8,030 nt of DNA from Actinomycetota bacterium (GTDB lineage Bacteria; Actinomycetota; Actinomycetes; S36-B12), in NCBI GenBank assembly GCA_009726075.1, contig WLND01000056.1, positions 1 through 8,030 of the forward strand, written 5' to 3'. The position numbers were made by a program, and so were the translations under genes. Below are positions 1-5,520 of this stretch, piece by piece. The notes beneath the pieces were generated by a model. It saw only the letters and a program-made list of their open reading frames with translations. It ran no database searches and was not told where the DNA came from. Every line of letters begins with the position of its first letter. Position 1 is the stretch's first letter.

Positions 1-189
1 GTTCCAGAGGCCGCGGGCCCGCGCCTCGGCCTTGAGGACGTCGACCACCGGGGGCAGGGTGTGATCGTCAGGGCCGGCCGCAGTCCGGTAGGCGTCGTAT
101 TCAGCCTCGGCGGGAAGGACCCGTGTGTTGAGGAACTCCCACATGTTCGCGGATAGTTCCTGGGCCTTGGCACTGAGCTGGAAATCCAT
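1..189 (-). CDS. Acyl-CoA dehydrogenase, N-terminal 63 residues (cut by the window edge)
   Basis: Reading the minus strand from an ATG at 189 gives 63 uninterrupted codons to the window edge. The product begins MDFQLSAKAQEL, continues with WEFLNTRVLPAEAEYDAY and a PPVVDVLKAEARARGLWN stretch. This is the usual start of a roughly 400-residue FAD-dependent acyl-CoA dehydrogenase: an alpha-helical N-terminal domain with the 'PAE..Y' and 'LK.EAR..GLWN' signatures, closest by memory to the ACAD10/ACAD11-like branch. Such enzymes make the alpha,beta double bond in an acyl-CoA and pass electrons to ETF. The catalytic base and FAD-binding parts lie outside the window. A GGAG ribosome site (minus strand, 198-195) sits 5 bases before the ATG. 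The gene diverges from the acyl-CoA ligase at 345, which suggests shared control and a shared pathway. The family call is firm; the substrate is unknown. Confidence 0.88.
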   Translation of the reverse strand, partial: MDFQLSAKAQELSANMWEFLNTRVLPAEAEYDAYRTAAGPDDHTLPPVVDVLKAEARARGLWN

Positions 190-246
190 GGTCACTCCGG
201 ATCGAGGTCGGTCGGGCCTTGCCTGACGTCGACGATCCTATCCGCC

Positions 247-259
247 GAAACCGGGTTTC
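247..259. promoter_or_regulatory. 13-base palindrome, possible operator between divergent genes
   Basis: GAAACC-G-GGTTTC is a perfect inverted repeat with 6-base arms and a one-base centre. It lies in the 155-base spacer between the acyl-CoA dehydrogenase and the acyl-CoA ligase. It ends directly against the TTGACT -35 candidate of the rightward promoter. For the leftward gene it falls just upstream of a TAGGAT -10 candidate (minus strand, 240-235). That position would let one repressor cover both promoters. No regulator gene is in the window, and a palindrome of this size can arise by chance, so the operator role is inference. Confidence 0.4.
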
Positions 260-291
260 TTGACTCTGCCTCCACTAACAAGCAGTATCCT
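260..291 (+). promoter_or_regulatory. Candidate promoter of the acyl-CoA ligase operon
   Basis: TTGACT at 260-265 matches five of six bases of the -35 consensus. After a 17-base spacer comes CAGTAT at 283-288, a weak -10. A shifted reading, TATCCT at 286-291, fits the TAnnnT pattern common in actinobacteria but needs a 20-base spacer. Transcription would start near 295-300, leaving a leader of about 45-50 bases before the start codon at 345. The rest of the spacer (190-344) holds the two ribosome sites and the palindrome at 247-259; no further gene is visible there. Confidence 0.4.
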
Positions 292-330
292 GCCTGCGAG
301 GAGACGGCCCGCCTGCCGGGGCCGCGAAAT

Positions 331-336
331 AGGAGG
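331..336 (+). promoter_or_regulatory. Strong Shine-Dalgarno site fixing a TTG start
   Basis: AGGAGG, a full Shine-Dalgarno match, ends 8 bases before the TTG at 345. No ATG or GTG in the correct frame is better placed, so this site decides the TTG start of the acyl-CoA ligase. Confidence 0.75.
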
Positions 337-344
337 GATCCACG

Positions 345-1910
345 TTGCCGGACCTGCCGCTTGGCCCGATCGCTGACCGGGCCCGTGACACGCCCGATGC
401 ATTGGCGCTCGTCGACGATGCATCAGTGCGCACATGGTCGCAGGTCGATGCCGAAATTCGACGGGCCTCCGCAAGCATGCTGGCGGTTGCCGCGGATTCG
501 GATATCCGCTGGGGCGTCCTGGGCGACAACGCATCGCCGACCCTGATTGCCCATGCGGCCGGCCTCCTCGCAGGCGTCGGCACCGTGGCGATCTCGCGGC
601 AACTGACCCTCCGCGAGCTCGCCGACCAGATCGACGATGCCAACATTGCCGGCCTCGTCACGGGGCCGGGCGGCGCGAAGGTCTCGTTGGCCGCGCTTGA
701 GGCCGGCATCGTCGACATCGTGGTCGTGCACTCGACCGACGTGCCTGAGGGCGCGCCGGATGGCGCGGTCGCGTGGGTGGACTGGCTTCAGGGATCGCGG
801 GTTTCGGACGACGGCCCGGTACGACCGCCGCGGCCGATCATGGTCTACACGTCCGGCACCACCGGTCGAGCCCGTGGCACCGAGACTCGATGGGTGCTCG
901 GGCCGGCAGCGACCAGTGGCGAGTATCTCGAGCGCCTGCGAGCACGCGCCCAATTCCCTCCGGGGCCGCACATCGTCGCCGGGCCCCTTCAGCACAATGG
1001 TCCGCTCGCGGCCGTCAGACACCTCCTGCTTGGCGAGCCAGTCGTCGTGATGGGCAAGTTCGACGCGGCAGCGGCCCTACGCCTCATCGGCGAGCATGGC
1101 GTCCGATCGTCCGTCATGGTGCCGACGCACTTCCAGCGGATGCTCGCCGTCGATCCGGATGTCAGGGCGTCCAGTGACGTGTCGTCGATCATGATGATTG
1201 CCCACACCGGATCTGCGTGCCCACCGGACGTGAAACGCGCGATGATCGACTGGTTCGGCCCGGTGTTCACCGAGTCCTACGGCGGTAGCGAGTCGGGCAC
1301 GCTGTGTCGCATCAACTCAAGCGAGTGGCTGGCCCACCCGGGCTCGGTCGGTCGGGCCGTCGAGCCCTATCGAATCCTCGTGCTCGATGACCAGGGCGAT
1401 GAGCTCCCGGTCGGCGAGCAAGGCCTGCTGGCCTTCGAGGCGCCCGATGGCTACGGGATCACGTACCACCTCGACCCTGAGAAGACGGCCAAGGCCTACG
1501 TGCGGCCGGGGGTCTTCACCCTCGGCGATGTCGGCCACGTCGACGGCGAGGGCTTCATCTTCGTCACCGATCGAGTGTCGGACATGGTCGTCTCGGGCGG
1601 TGTGAACCTGTACCCGTCCGAGAGCGAGCAGGTCCTCCTCGAGCACCCGGCTGTTGGAGACGTCGCAGTCATCGGCGTACCGCACGCCGATCTCGGCGAG
1701 CAGTTGCTTGCCCTCATCGTTCCGGTTGATCCCGCGAGTCCACCGGCGCCGGCCGAGCTCGAGGCCTGGTGCCGCGAGCACCTCGGTGGCTACAAGATCC
1801 CGCGGCTCTTCGAGTTCATCGAGGTCCTGCCGCGAAATGAGATGCAGAAGATCGACAAGAAGGCGCTGCGCAAGCCCTACTGGGGTTCGGAGCGAACGAT
1901 CGGCGGCTGA
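345..1910 (+). CDS. Acyl-CoA ligase (AMP-forming, FadD-like)
   Basis: This 521-residue protein belongs to the adenylate-forming (ANL) superfamily, which activates a carboxylic acid with ATP and then forms the CoA thioester. The length is normal for the family. The phosphate-binding loop is YTSGTTGRARG (residues 168-178), the A5 motif is YGGSESG (312-318), the ATP-ribose Asp is D395 in TLGDVG, and the hinge Arg is R410 in TDRVSD. SGGVNLYPSE follows at 417-426, and the C-terminal A10 motif NEMQKIDKK carries the catalytic Lys at K502. In the loop, the usual Pro-Lys of GRPKG is replaced by Ala176-Arg177, and the A10 motif has Q in place of the common G before Lys. The TTG start is set by AGGAGG at 331. 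It is first in the operon with the SDR at 1972 and the LLM at 2745, and it diverges from an acyl-CoA dehydrogenase, which fits uptake of a carboxylic acid into CoA-dependent degradation. The substrate cannot be read from the sequence; a fatty, cyclic or aromatic acid are all possible. Confidence 0.92.
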   Translation: MPDLPLGPIADRARDTPDALALVDDASVRTWSQVDAEIRRASASMLAVAADSDIRWGVLGDNASPTLIAHAAGLLAGVGTVAISRQLTLRELADQIDDANIAGLVTGPGGAKVSLAALEAGIVDIVVVHSTDVPEGAPDGAVAWVDWLQGSRVSDDGPVRPPRPIMVYTSGTTGRARGTETRWVLGPAATSGEYLERLRARAQFPPGPHIVAGPLQHNGPLAAVRHLLLGEPVVVMGKFDAAAALRLIGEHGVRSSVMVPTHFQRMLAVDPDVRASSDVSSIMMIAHTGSACPPDVKRAMIDWFGPVFTESYGGSESGTLCRINSSEWLAHPGSVGRAVEPYRILVLDDQGDELPVGEQGLLAFEAPDGYGITYHLDPEKTAKAYVRPGVFTLGDVGHVDGEGFIFVTDRVSDMVVSGGVNLYPSESEQVLLEHPAVGDVAVIGVPHADLGEQLLALIVPVDPASPPAPAELEAWCREHLGGYKIPRLFEFIEVLPRNEMQKIDKKALRKPYWGSERTIGG

Positions 1911-1918
1911 GCCGATCG
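1897..1918 (+). other. Perfect hairpin across the ligase stop codon
   Basis: CGATCGGC (1897-1904), a six-base loop GGCTGA (1905-1910) and GCCGATCG (1911-1918) make a perfect 8-base-pair stem. The ligase stop codon TGA is the second half of the loop. No run of T follows, so it is not a typical intrinsic terminator. It lies inside the apparent operon, 53 bases before the SDR start. It could stabilise or process the mRNA, or reduce expression of the downstream genes. The structure is seen in sequence; the role is inference. Confidence 0.5.
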
Positions 1919-1971
1919 CGATTGAACGGGGCAGGTGGCCGATGGACGGTCACCTCGAGATGGAGGCAGTG

Positions 1972-2748
1972 ATGCTCAAAGGCATTTCAGGACGGATGGC
2001 GTTGGTCACCGGCGCAGCCGGCGGCATCGGCTCGGCAACATGCCGCAGGCTGCACGCGGAAGGGGCGAATGTTGTCGCCGTCGACATCGACGGTGCGGGC
2101 CTCGATGCCCTGGTCGCCGAACTCGGGGACAGGGCCCTTGCCGTACGGGCCGACGTCACCGACGCTCAGGAGACCGAGCGTTTCTTCGCCGCGGCGGTCG
2201 AGCGATTCGGCGCTGTCGACATGTTCCATGCCAATGCCGGCGTCGAGTCGAAGGTCCTGCCGGTCGCGTCCTTCGACCTGGCCGACTTTGAGAAGGTCTT
2301 CGCCGTCAACGTTCGCAGCGCCTTCCTCGGCTCATCCGCCGCGGTGCGTCAGATGATGACCCAGCCGACCGCGGGCAAGATCGTCTTCACCGCCTCGATC
2401 GCCGGCCTCAAGAGCGACGGTGGCGTCTCGGTCTACAACGCGAGCAAGCACGCCGTGATCGGACTGGCCCGCTCACTGATGAAGGAGACCGGTGCACTGG
2501 GCATCCGCGTCAACGTCGTGGCCCCCGGTGTCGTCGACACTCGCATGATGAAGCCGCTCGAAGACGGCCTTGGCGCCCTTGCCGGTATCGACGGCGCGAC
2601 GTTGAAAGCGGCGCTCCTCACCGCGGTTCCCCTTGGCCGTTACGCCGAGGCCGATGAGGTTGCCGCGACGGTGGCATGGCTGCTCAGTGACGAAGTTCCC
2701 TACATGCACGGCGAGGTCGTCACGGTCGGCGGGGGCCTGTACCCGTGA
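1972..2748 (+). CDS. SDR-family oxidoreductase, probably NAD(H)-dependent
   Basis: This is a 258-residue classical short-chain dehydrogenase/reductase, which interconverts alcohols and ketones on a Rossmann fold. The cofactor motif TGAAGGIG is at 13-20. An Asp ends the second beta-strand (D38 in VVAVDID), which normally means NAD(H) rather than NADP(H). ANAG is at 87-90. The catalytic tetrad is Asn113, Ser142, Tyr155 and Lys159. The frame is open further upstream, with ATGs at 1942 and 1960. The ATG at 1972 was chosen because GGAGG (1962-1966) lies 5 bases before it and because it puts the glycine motif at the usual distance from the N-terminus. The gene follows the ligase by 61 bases and overlaps the LLM gene by 4 bases (GTGA, 2745-2748), so it is part of the same operon. 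It could act on a hydroxyacyl-CoA or on a free cyclic alcohol; the sequence does not settle which. Confidence 0.92.
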   Translation: MLKGISGRMALVTGAAGGIGSATCRRLHAEGANVVAVDIDGAGLDALVAELGDRALAVRADVTDAQETERFFAAAVERFGAVDMFHANAGVESKVLPVASFDLADFEKVFAVNVRSAFLGSSAAVRQMMTQPTAGKIVFTASIAGLKSDGGVSVYNASKHAVIGLARSLMKETGALGIRVNVVAPGVVDTRMMKPLEDGLGALAGIDGATLKAALLTAVPLGRYAEADEVAATVAWLLSDEVPYMHGEVVTVGGGLYP

Positions 2749-3659
2749 CGCGCGTCGGACTCAGCCTGCCGCAACTCGGCGGCCACGTGACCCGCGATGT
2801 CGTTCGCGGATTCGCGGAGCGTGCCGAGGAGCTCGGATTCGGCTCCCTGTTCGTGCAGCAGCACCTGTTCTATCCGCTGAACCCGGCGTCGGGCTACTCC
2901 GCCCGCGCCGGGCTCGCGGTGCCGGAGGCCTACCGATCGATCCTCCAGCCGATGGAACTGCTGGCCGCCGTGGCGGCCTGGACGTCGACGATCACGGTAG
3001 GCACCAGCATCCTGGTGGCCGGCTATCACCGTCCGATCGACCTGGCCCAGCGAATCTCGACGCTGGACATCCTCGCTGAGGGGCGCACGGTCTTCGGCTT
3101 CAGCGTTGGCTGGTCGGACGAGGAGCATGCGCAGTACGACGTCGACCCGCGCACACGGGGCCGTCGCGCAGATGAGCTCATCGACGCGCTGCTCGCATGC
3201 TGGGGCAGCGACCCTGTGTCGTACGAGGGGGAGTTCTTCTCCATCCCGGAGTCCGATGTGCGGCCGAAGCCCTTCCAGGATCCTCATCCGCCGCTCATGT
3301 CGGGCATGCGATCTGCCGCCGGTCTGCGACGCACCGCCGAGAAGTTCGACGTCTGGAATCCGGCCTCGGGCACGCTCGATCAGCACCTCGCCACCTTCGC
3401 CGAGATCGGCGCCATGCGGCCACCGAACCTGGCCCCGCTCACGATGTGCTGGAACCTGTTCACCCACCCACCGGTCGAGGTTGCGAACCTGCGACCGCTG
3501 AGTGTCGACGAGCTGTGCGTCGAGGTTGCCGCCGCGTCGGCTGCGGGGGTCGCGAGCGTGTCGATCGATGCGAACTTCGATCCGTCGATTCGGTCGGGCG
3601 AAGACTGGCTCGCAGTCCCGGATCGCCTCGCGGCCCTGGTCGACGCAGCCCGGGGCTAG
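2745..3659 (+). CDS. LLM-class flavin/F420-dependent oxidoreductase
   Basis: This 304-residue protein has the bacterial luciferase-like TIM-barrel fold. Features include LSLPQLGG near the N-terminus, an ELGFGSLFVQQH segment, and the strand-loop GRTVFGFSVGW at 113-123. A DEEHAQYDVD segment follows, then TRGRRADELIDALLACW and RPKPFQDPHPPL. That order is typical of the F420-dependent LLM families of actinobacteria (Rv2161c-like by memory), which transfer hydride to or from coenzyme F420; an FMN-using monooxygenase cannot be excluded. The start is GTG at 2745, overlapping the SDR stop as GTGA, so translation is probably coupled. The end, TAG at 3657-3659, lies in CTAGTCGC, an octamer also present at the end of the facing gene. 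In this operon it could reduce an enone or oxidise an alcohol. Confidence 0.88.
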   Translation: MTRVGLSLPQLGGHVTRDVVRGFAERAEELGFGSLFVQQHLFYPLNPASGYSARAGLAVPEAYRSILQPMELLAAVAAWTSTITVGTSILVAGYHRPIDLAQRISTLDILAEGRTVFGFSVGWSDEEHAQYDVDPRTRGRRADELIDALLACWGSDPVSYEGEFFSIPESDVRPKPFQDPHPPLMSGMRSAAGLRRTAEKFDVWNPASGTLDQHLATFAEIGAMRPPNLAPLTMCWNLFTHPPVEVANLRPLSVDELCVEVAAASAAGVASVSIDANFDPSIRSGEDWLAVPDRLAALVDAARG

Positions 3660-3667
3660 TCGCCGGC

Positions 3668-3728
3668 GCCCTGTCGCGCAGGCAGGGCCCGGCCAGCGCA
3701 GGCCGGCGCCCTGCCGCGCGGGCAGGGC
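3668..3728. terminator. Cluster of three GC-rich hairpins between convergent genes, probable bidirectional terminator
   Basis: Three stem-loops follow one another. GCCCTG (3668-3673) pairs with CAGGGC (3683-3688). CCGGCC (3689-3694) pairs with GGCCGG (3701-3706). GCCCTGCC (3708-3715) pairs with GGCAGGGC (3721-3728) over a 5-base loop; this is the strongest, with 8 perfect pairs. They lie in the 88 bases between the ends of two convergent genes, where a terminator is expected. There is no T-run on either strand, as is common in high-GC actinobacteria, so the termination role is inferred from position and structure. Confidence 0.6.
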
Positions 3729-3763
3729 CCATCCGCGCAGGCAGGGCCTAGTCGCGCAGGCCG
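3675..3763. repeat. Degenerate tandem repeat, five units of 19-20 bases
   Basis: A core CGCGCAGGC recurs at 3675, 3695, 3715, 3734 and 3753, at steps of 20, 20, 19 and 19 bases. The units at 3675, 3715 and 3734 extend the match to CGCGC(A/G)GGCAGGGCC. The units at 3695 and 3753 share GCGCAGGCC. A longer pair, 3663-3690 and 3703-3730, agrees at 26 of 28 positions. The last unit lies inside the coding end of the minus-strand SDR, encoding its final Leu-Arg-Asp, so the array may have grown from that gene end. The units also supply the arms of the hairpins at 3668-3728. Confidence 0.65.
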
Positions 3764-4581
3764 CGCCAGGCGAGGGTGCCGCCATCGACCGCGAGCACCG
3801 CGCCTGTCACGAACGACGCGGCATCGCTCGCCAGGAAGCAGGCCACCTGGGCGACCTCGTCTGATGTGCCCGCTCGCGGAATGAGGTGGGCACCGCTCAT
3901 GAAGCGCTCGGCTGCGACGGGGTCCGGGGCGGCCTCGACGAAGTGGCGTCGCATTGGGGTGTCGATGGCGCCGGGCAGGAACACATTGACCCGGACGGAC
4001 GGGGCAAGCGCGATGGCCGCAGACTTCGTGAACTGGATGAGCGCCGCCTTGCTGGCACCGTAGGCGACGCCGCTGCGAGTGCCGTTGACCCCGGACACCG
4101 ACCCTGCGTTCACGATCGAGGGGCCTCGATCGGAGGATCGCAGGTGCGGCGCAGCCAGTTTCGTGATGAGCCACACGGCCTTGAGGTTCACGTCCATCAC
4201 GGCGTCCCACGCCATCTCGTCGATTGACTCAAGGCCCGCGCCTTCGACGAACATCGAGTCGATGACGGCGGCATTGTTCACGACCGTGTCGAGGCCGCCG
4301 GCGAACGTCACTGCCCCGGAGATCATGGCGGCGATCTGTGCCGAGTCGCGCAGGTCGGTGACGAGGACCTCGCTTGCGCTGCCATGAGCCCGGACGAGGT
4401 CGGCGGTCTCCTGAGCGGCGGACTCATTGAGGTCGACGATGGCGACCGATTCTGCTCCCTGCTGGGCCGCTCTGACTGCGATGGCGCGGCCCATTCCCTG
4501 CGCAGCGCCCGTGACGAGGATCCGCTTGCCGTCGAGCAGGCGGTTGTCGCCCAGGCTCGGCTCCGGCGTCGAGCTCGCCAT
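3748..4581 (-). CDS. SDR-family oxidoreductase, probably NAD(H)-dependent
   Basis: This is a 277-residue classical SDR with a short N-terminal extension of about 17 residues before the first strand. The glycine motif is TGAAQGMG (24-31). Asp50 ends the second strand (VAIVDLN), pointing to NAD(H). NNAA is at 102-105, and the catalytic set is Asn132, Ser161, Tyr174 and Lys178. A PGAIDTP segment and a C-terminal AVDGG follow, as usual. It lacks the long insertion after strand 2 seen in mycofactocin-linked SDRs. The ATG at 4581 lies 2 bases beyond the stop of the SnoaL-like gene, so the ferredoxin, SnoaL-like and SDR genes form one tight operon with this gene last. If the ferredoxin serves a hydroxylase, this enzyme could oxidise the hydroxylated product; that is inference. 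Its last codons carry one unit of the repeat array that continues downstream. Confidence 0.92.
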   Translation of the reverse strand: MASSTPEPSLGDNRLLDGKRILVTGAAQGMGRAIAVRAAQQGAESVAIVDLNESAAQETADLVRAHGSASEVLVTDLRDSAQIAAMISGAVTFAGGLDTVVNNAAVIDSMFVEGAGLESIDEMAWDAVMDVNLKAVWLITKLAAPHLRSSDRGPSIVNAGSVSGVNGTRSGVAYGASKAALIQFTKSAAIALAPSVRVNVFLPGAIDTPMRRHFVEAAPDPVAAERFMSGAHLIPRAGTSDEVAQVACFLASDAASFVTGAVLAVDGGTLAWRGLRD

Positions 4582-4583
4582 GG

Positions 4584-5084
4584 TCAGCCCCGCTCGCTGG
4601 CAGGCGCGGCTGCCGCAGGCGCGGCTCCGGTGGCCCAGCCGTCGCGCGAATCTGCGTGGATGTCGATGGTGATCGTCTTCTCGACGATGGCGCCCAGCCC
4701 ATCCTCGACGCGGATGAGGTCGACGTAGGTGCCCCAGCCGAGGACCGACGTCGATTCGCCGGCGAAGGTGTACATGAAATACGAGTGCATGCGTGCCTCG
4801 CCCGGGGCCAGCCAGGTGACCTGCTGGTTGACCATGAAGTGCCGTCGCTCCACGGGGGAGGCCAGCGCTTCGCGGTAGTAGTCGACGATCGCCGCACGCG
4901 ACCGCCTGGTTCCGCGCCGGGTCGTCAGGCATGCATCGGCGGCGAAGACGCCGGCGAGAAGATCGAAGTCACGAGTGTCGATGGCCATCGCGTAGCGCCA
5001 TGAGGCCTCGCGGGCAGCCTCGGCGGTCTCGAGACGTTCGATTCGGGCGAGGAGGGCCTCCGGGTTCAGGTTGGACGTGCTCAC
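4584..5084 (-). CDS. SnoaL-like / NTF2-fold protein
   Basis: This 166-residue protein fits the nuclear-transport-factor-2-like SnoaL family. An N-terminal helix (LLARIERLETAEAAREASW) leads to YAMAIDTRDFDLLAGVFAAD (31-50), followed by RRHFMVNQQVTW around 80-91 and a beta-rich second half with HSYFMYTF. The fold covers LinA-like dehydrochlorinases, scytalone-dehydratase-like enzymes, small cyclases/isomerases and the beta subunits of ring-hydroxylating dioxygenases. Asp36 and His82 sit where LinA-type enzymes place their Asp-His pair, which would suit proton abstraction, dehydration or isomerisation; this alignment is by eye. The GTG start at 5084 was chosen because it overlaps the ferredoxin stop as GTGA (5084-5081), and because the sequence upstream in this frame has no family resemblance. 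It sits between a ferredoxin and an SDR. A dioxygenase beta-subunit role is possible, but no alpha subunit is in the window. Confidence 0.82.
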   Translation of the reverse strand: MSTSNLNPEALLARIERLETAEAAREASWRYAMAIDTRDFDLLAGVFAADACLTTRRGTRRSRAAIVDYYREALASPVERRHFMVNQQVTWLAPGEARMHSYFMYTFAGESTSVLGWGTYVDLIRVEDGLGAIVEKTITIDIHADSRDGWATGAAPAAAAPASERG

Positions 5085-5398
5085 GACGTGCCGTCCTCGG
5101 CTACGCGGACGCCGCGCTTCTGGAGGGTTACCGGGCCCGACACGGTGAGCCGGCAGGCGAGTCGACGCTGGCCGTCGAGGGGCACCAGCGTGCGGGTCAG
5201 GGTCTCGCGCTCGTCCTCGGGCAGAGGGCCGCAATTGTCGAGACCCTCCTTGATGACGCTCACGCAGGTACCGCACGATGCCGACGCGTCGCACACTGTC
5301 GGCCAGGCATAACCGGCCGCGCGGGCGGCTTGCATGACTGTCTGTCCCTCGGGGACGTCGAGGTCGATTGCCAGGGGTAGAACGTGCACTGTGGCCAT
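5081..5398 (-). CDS. [2Fe-2S] ferredoxin, adrenodoxin-type cysteine spacing
   Basis: This 105-residue soluble electron carrier has a ferredoxin beta-grasp fold. Cys36, Cys42, Cys45 and Cys82 give the pattern C-x5-C-x2-C-x36-C, which matches adrenodoxin/putidaredoxin-type clusters rather than the plant C-x4-C-x2-C type. The cluster loop reads CDASASCGTC, and the last ligand lies in RRLACRL. Cys56 is an extra cysteine outside the pattern. Ferredoxins of this type feed electrons to cytochromes P450 or to Rieske/other oxygenases. The ATG at 5398 has GGAG 5 bases before it (minus strand, 5407-5404). It is the first gene of a three-gene minus-strand operon, and its stop overlaps the SnoaL-like start by 4 bases. 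No oxygenase or ferredoxin reductase is in the window, so its partner must be elsewhere. Confidence 0.9.
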   Translation of the reverse strand: MATVHVLPLAIDLDVPEGQTVMQAARAAGYAWPTVCDASASCGTCVSVIKEGLDNCGPLPEDERETLTRTLVPLDGQRRLACRLTVSGPVTLQKRGVRVAEDGTS

Positions 5399-5436
5399 GC
5401 GGTCTCCAGGTCGGACGGATGCAACCGGCTGAGGGC

Positions 5437-5466
5437 CTAGTTACCGAAGTCTCATGCTAGTAACAT
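5437..5466. promoter_or_regulatory. Paired CTAGT(T/A)AC sites in a divergent promoter region
   Basis: CTAGTTAC (5437-5444) and CTAGTAAC (5457-5464) match at 7 of 8 positions and are exactly 20 bases apart, close to two helix turns. Their GTTAC and GTAAC parts also form an inverted repeat with a 15-base spacer. The second copy overlaps possible -10 elements on both strands: TAACAT (5461-5466, plus) and TAGCAT (5459-5454, minus). No convincing -35 accompanies either. The spacer (5399-5520) separates the ferredoxin operon from the rightward SDR operon. A regulator controlling both is plausible but not shown; nothing else recognisable lies there except the two ribosome sites. Confidence 0.4.
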
Positions 5467-5520
5467 GCGCGGAAGCACAACACCCCCAGAGCATCTCCAC
5501 ATCGAACAAAGAGGAATCCC

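Noticed and set aside
1654..1971. Upstream extension of the SDR at 1972 into the ligase gene
   Set aside because: The extra residues are Ser/Arg-rich shadow sequence of the ligase. The ATG at 1972 has GGAGG at the right distance and gives a normal SDR N-terminus.
3660..3747. CRISPR array or attachment site
   Set aside because: The repeat units are adjoining with no unique spacers, and are GC-rich and hairpin-forming. There is no integrase or tRNA nearby.
2700..3785. Long open frame (361 codons) on the minus strand opposite the LLM gene
   Set aside because: It is Arg/Gly/Ala-rich with no family resemblance, no ribosome site was seen, and it lies entirely over a well-supported LLM gene. Such antisense frames are normal in high-GC DNA.
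3748..4581. Mycofactocin-linked SDR
   Set aside because: At 277 residues the length is suggestive, but the extra length is an N-terminal extension. The insertion after strand 2 that marks mycofactocin-linked SDRs is absent, and no mycofactocin genes are in view.
4584..5084. Definite beta subunit of a ring-hydroxylating dioxygenase
   Set aside because: The fold and ferredoxin neighbour fit, but no alpha subunit is present and the Asp36/His82 pattern fits LinA-like enzymes as well, so only the fold is called.
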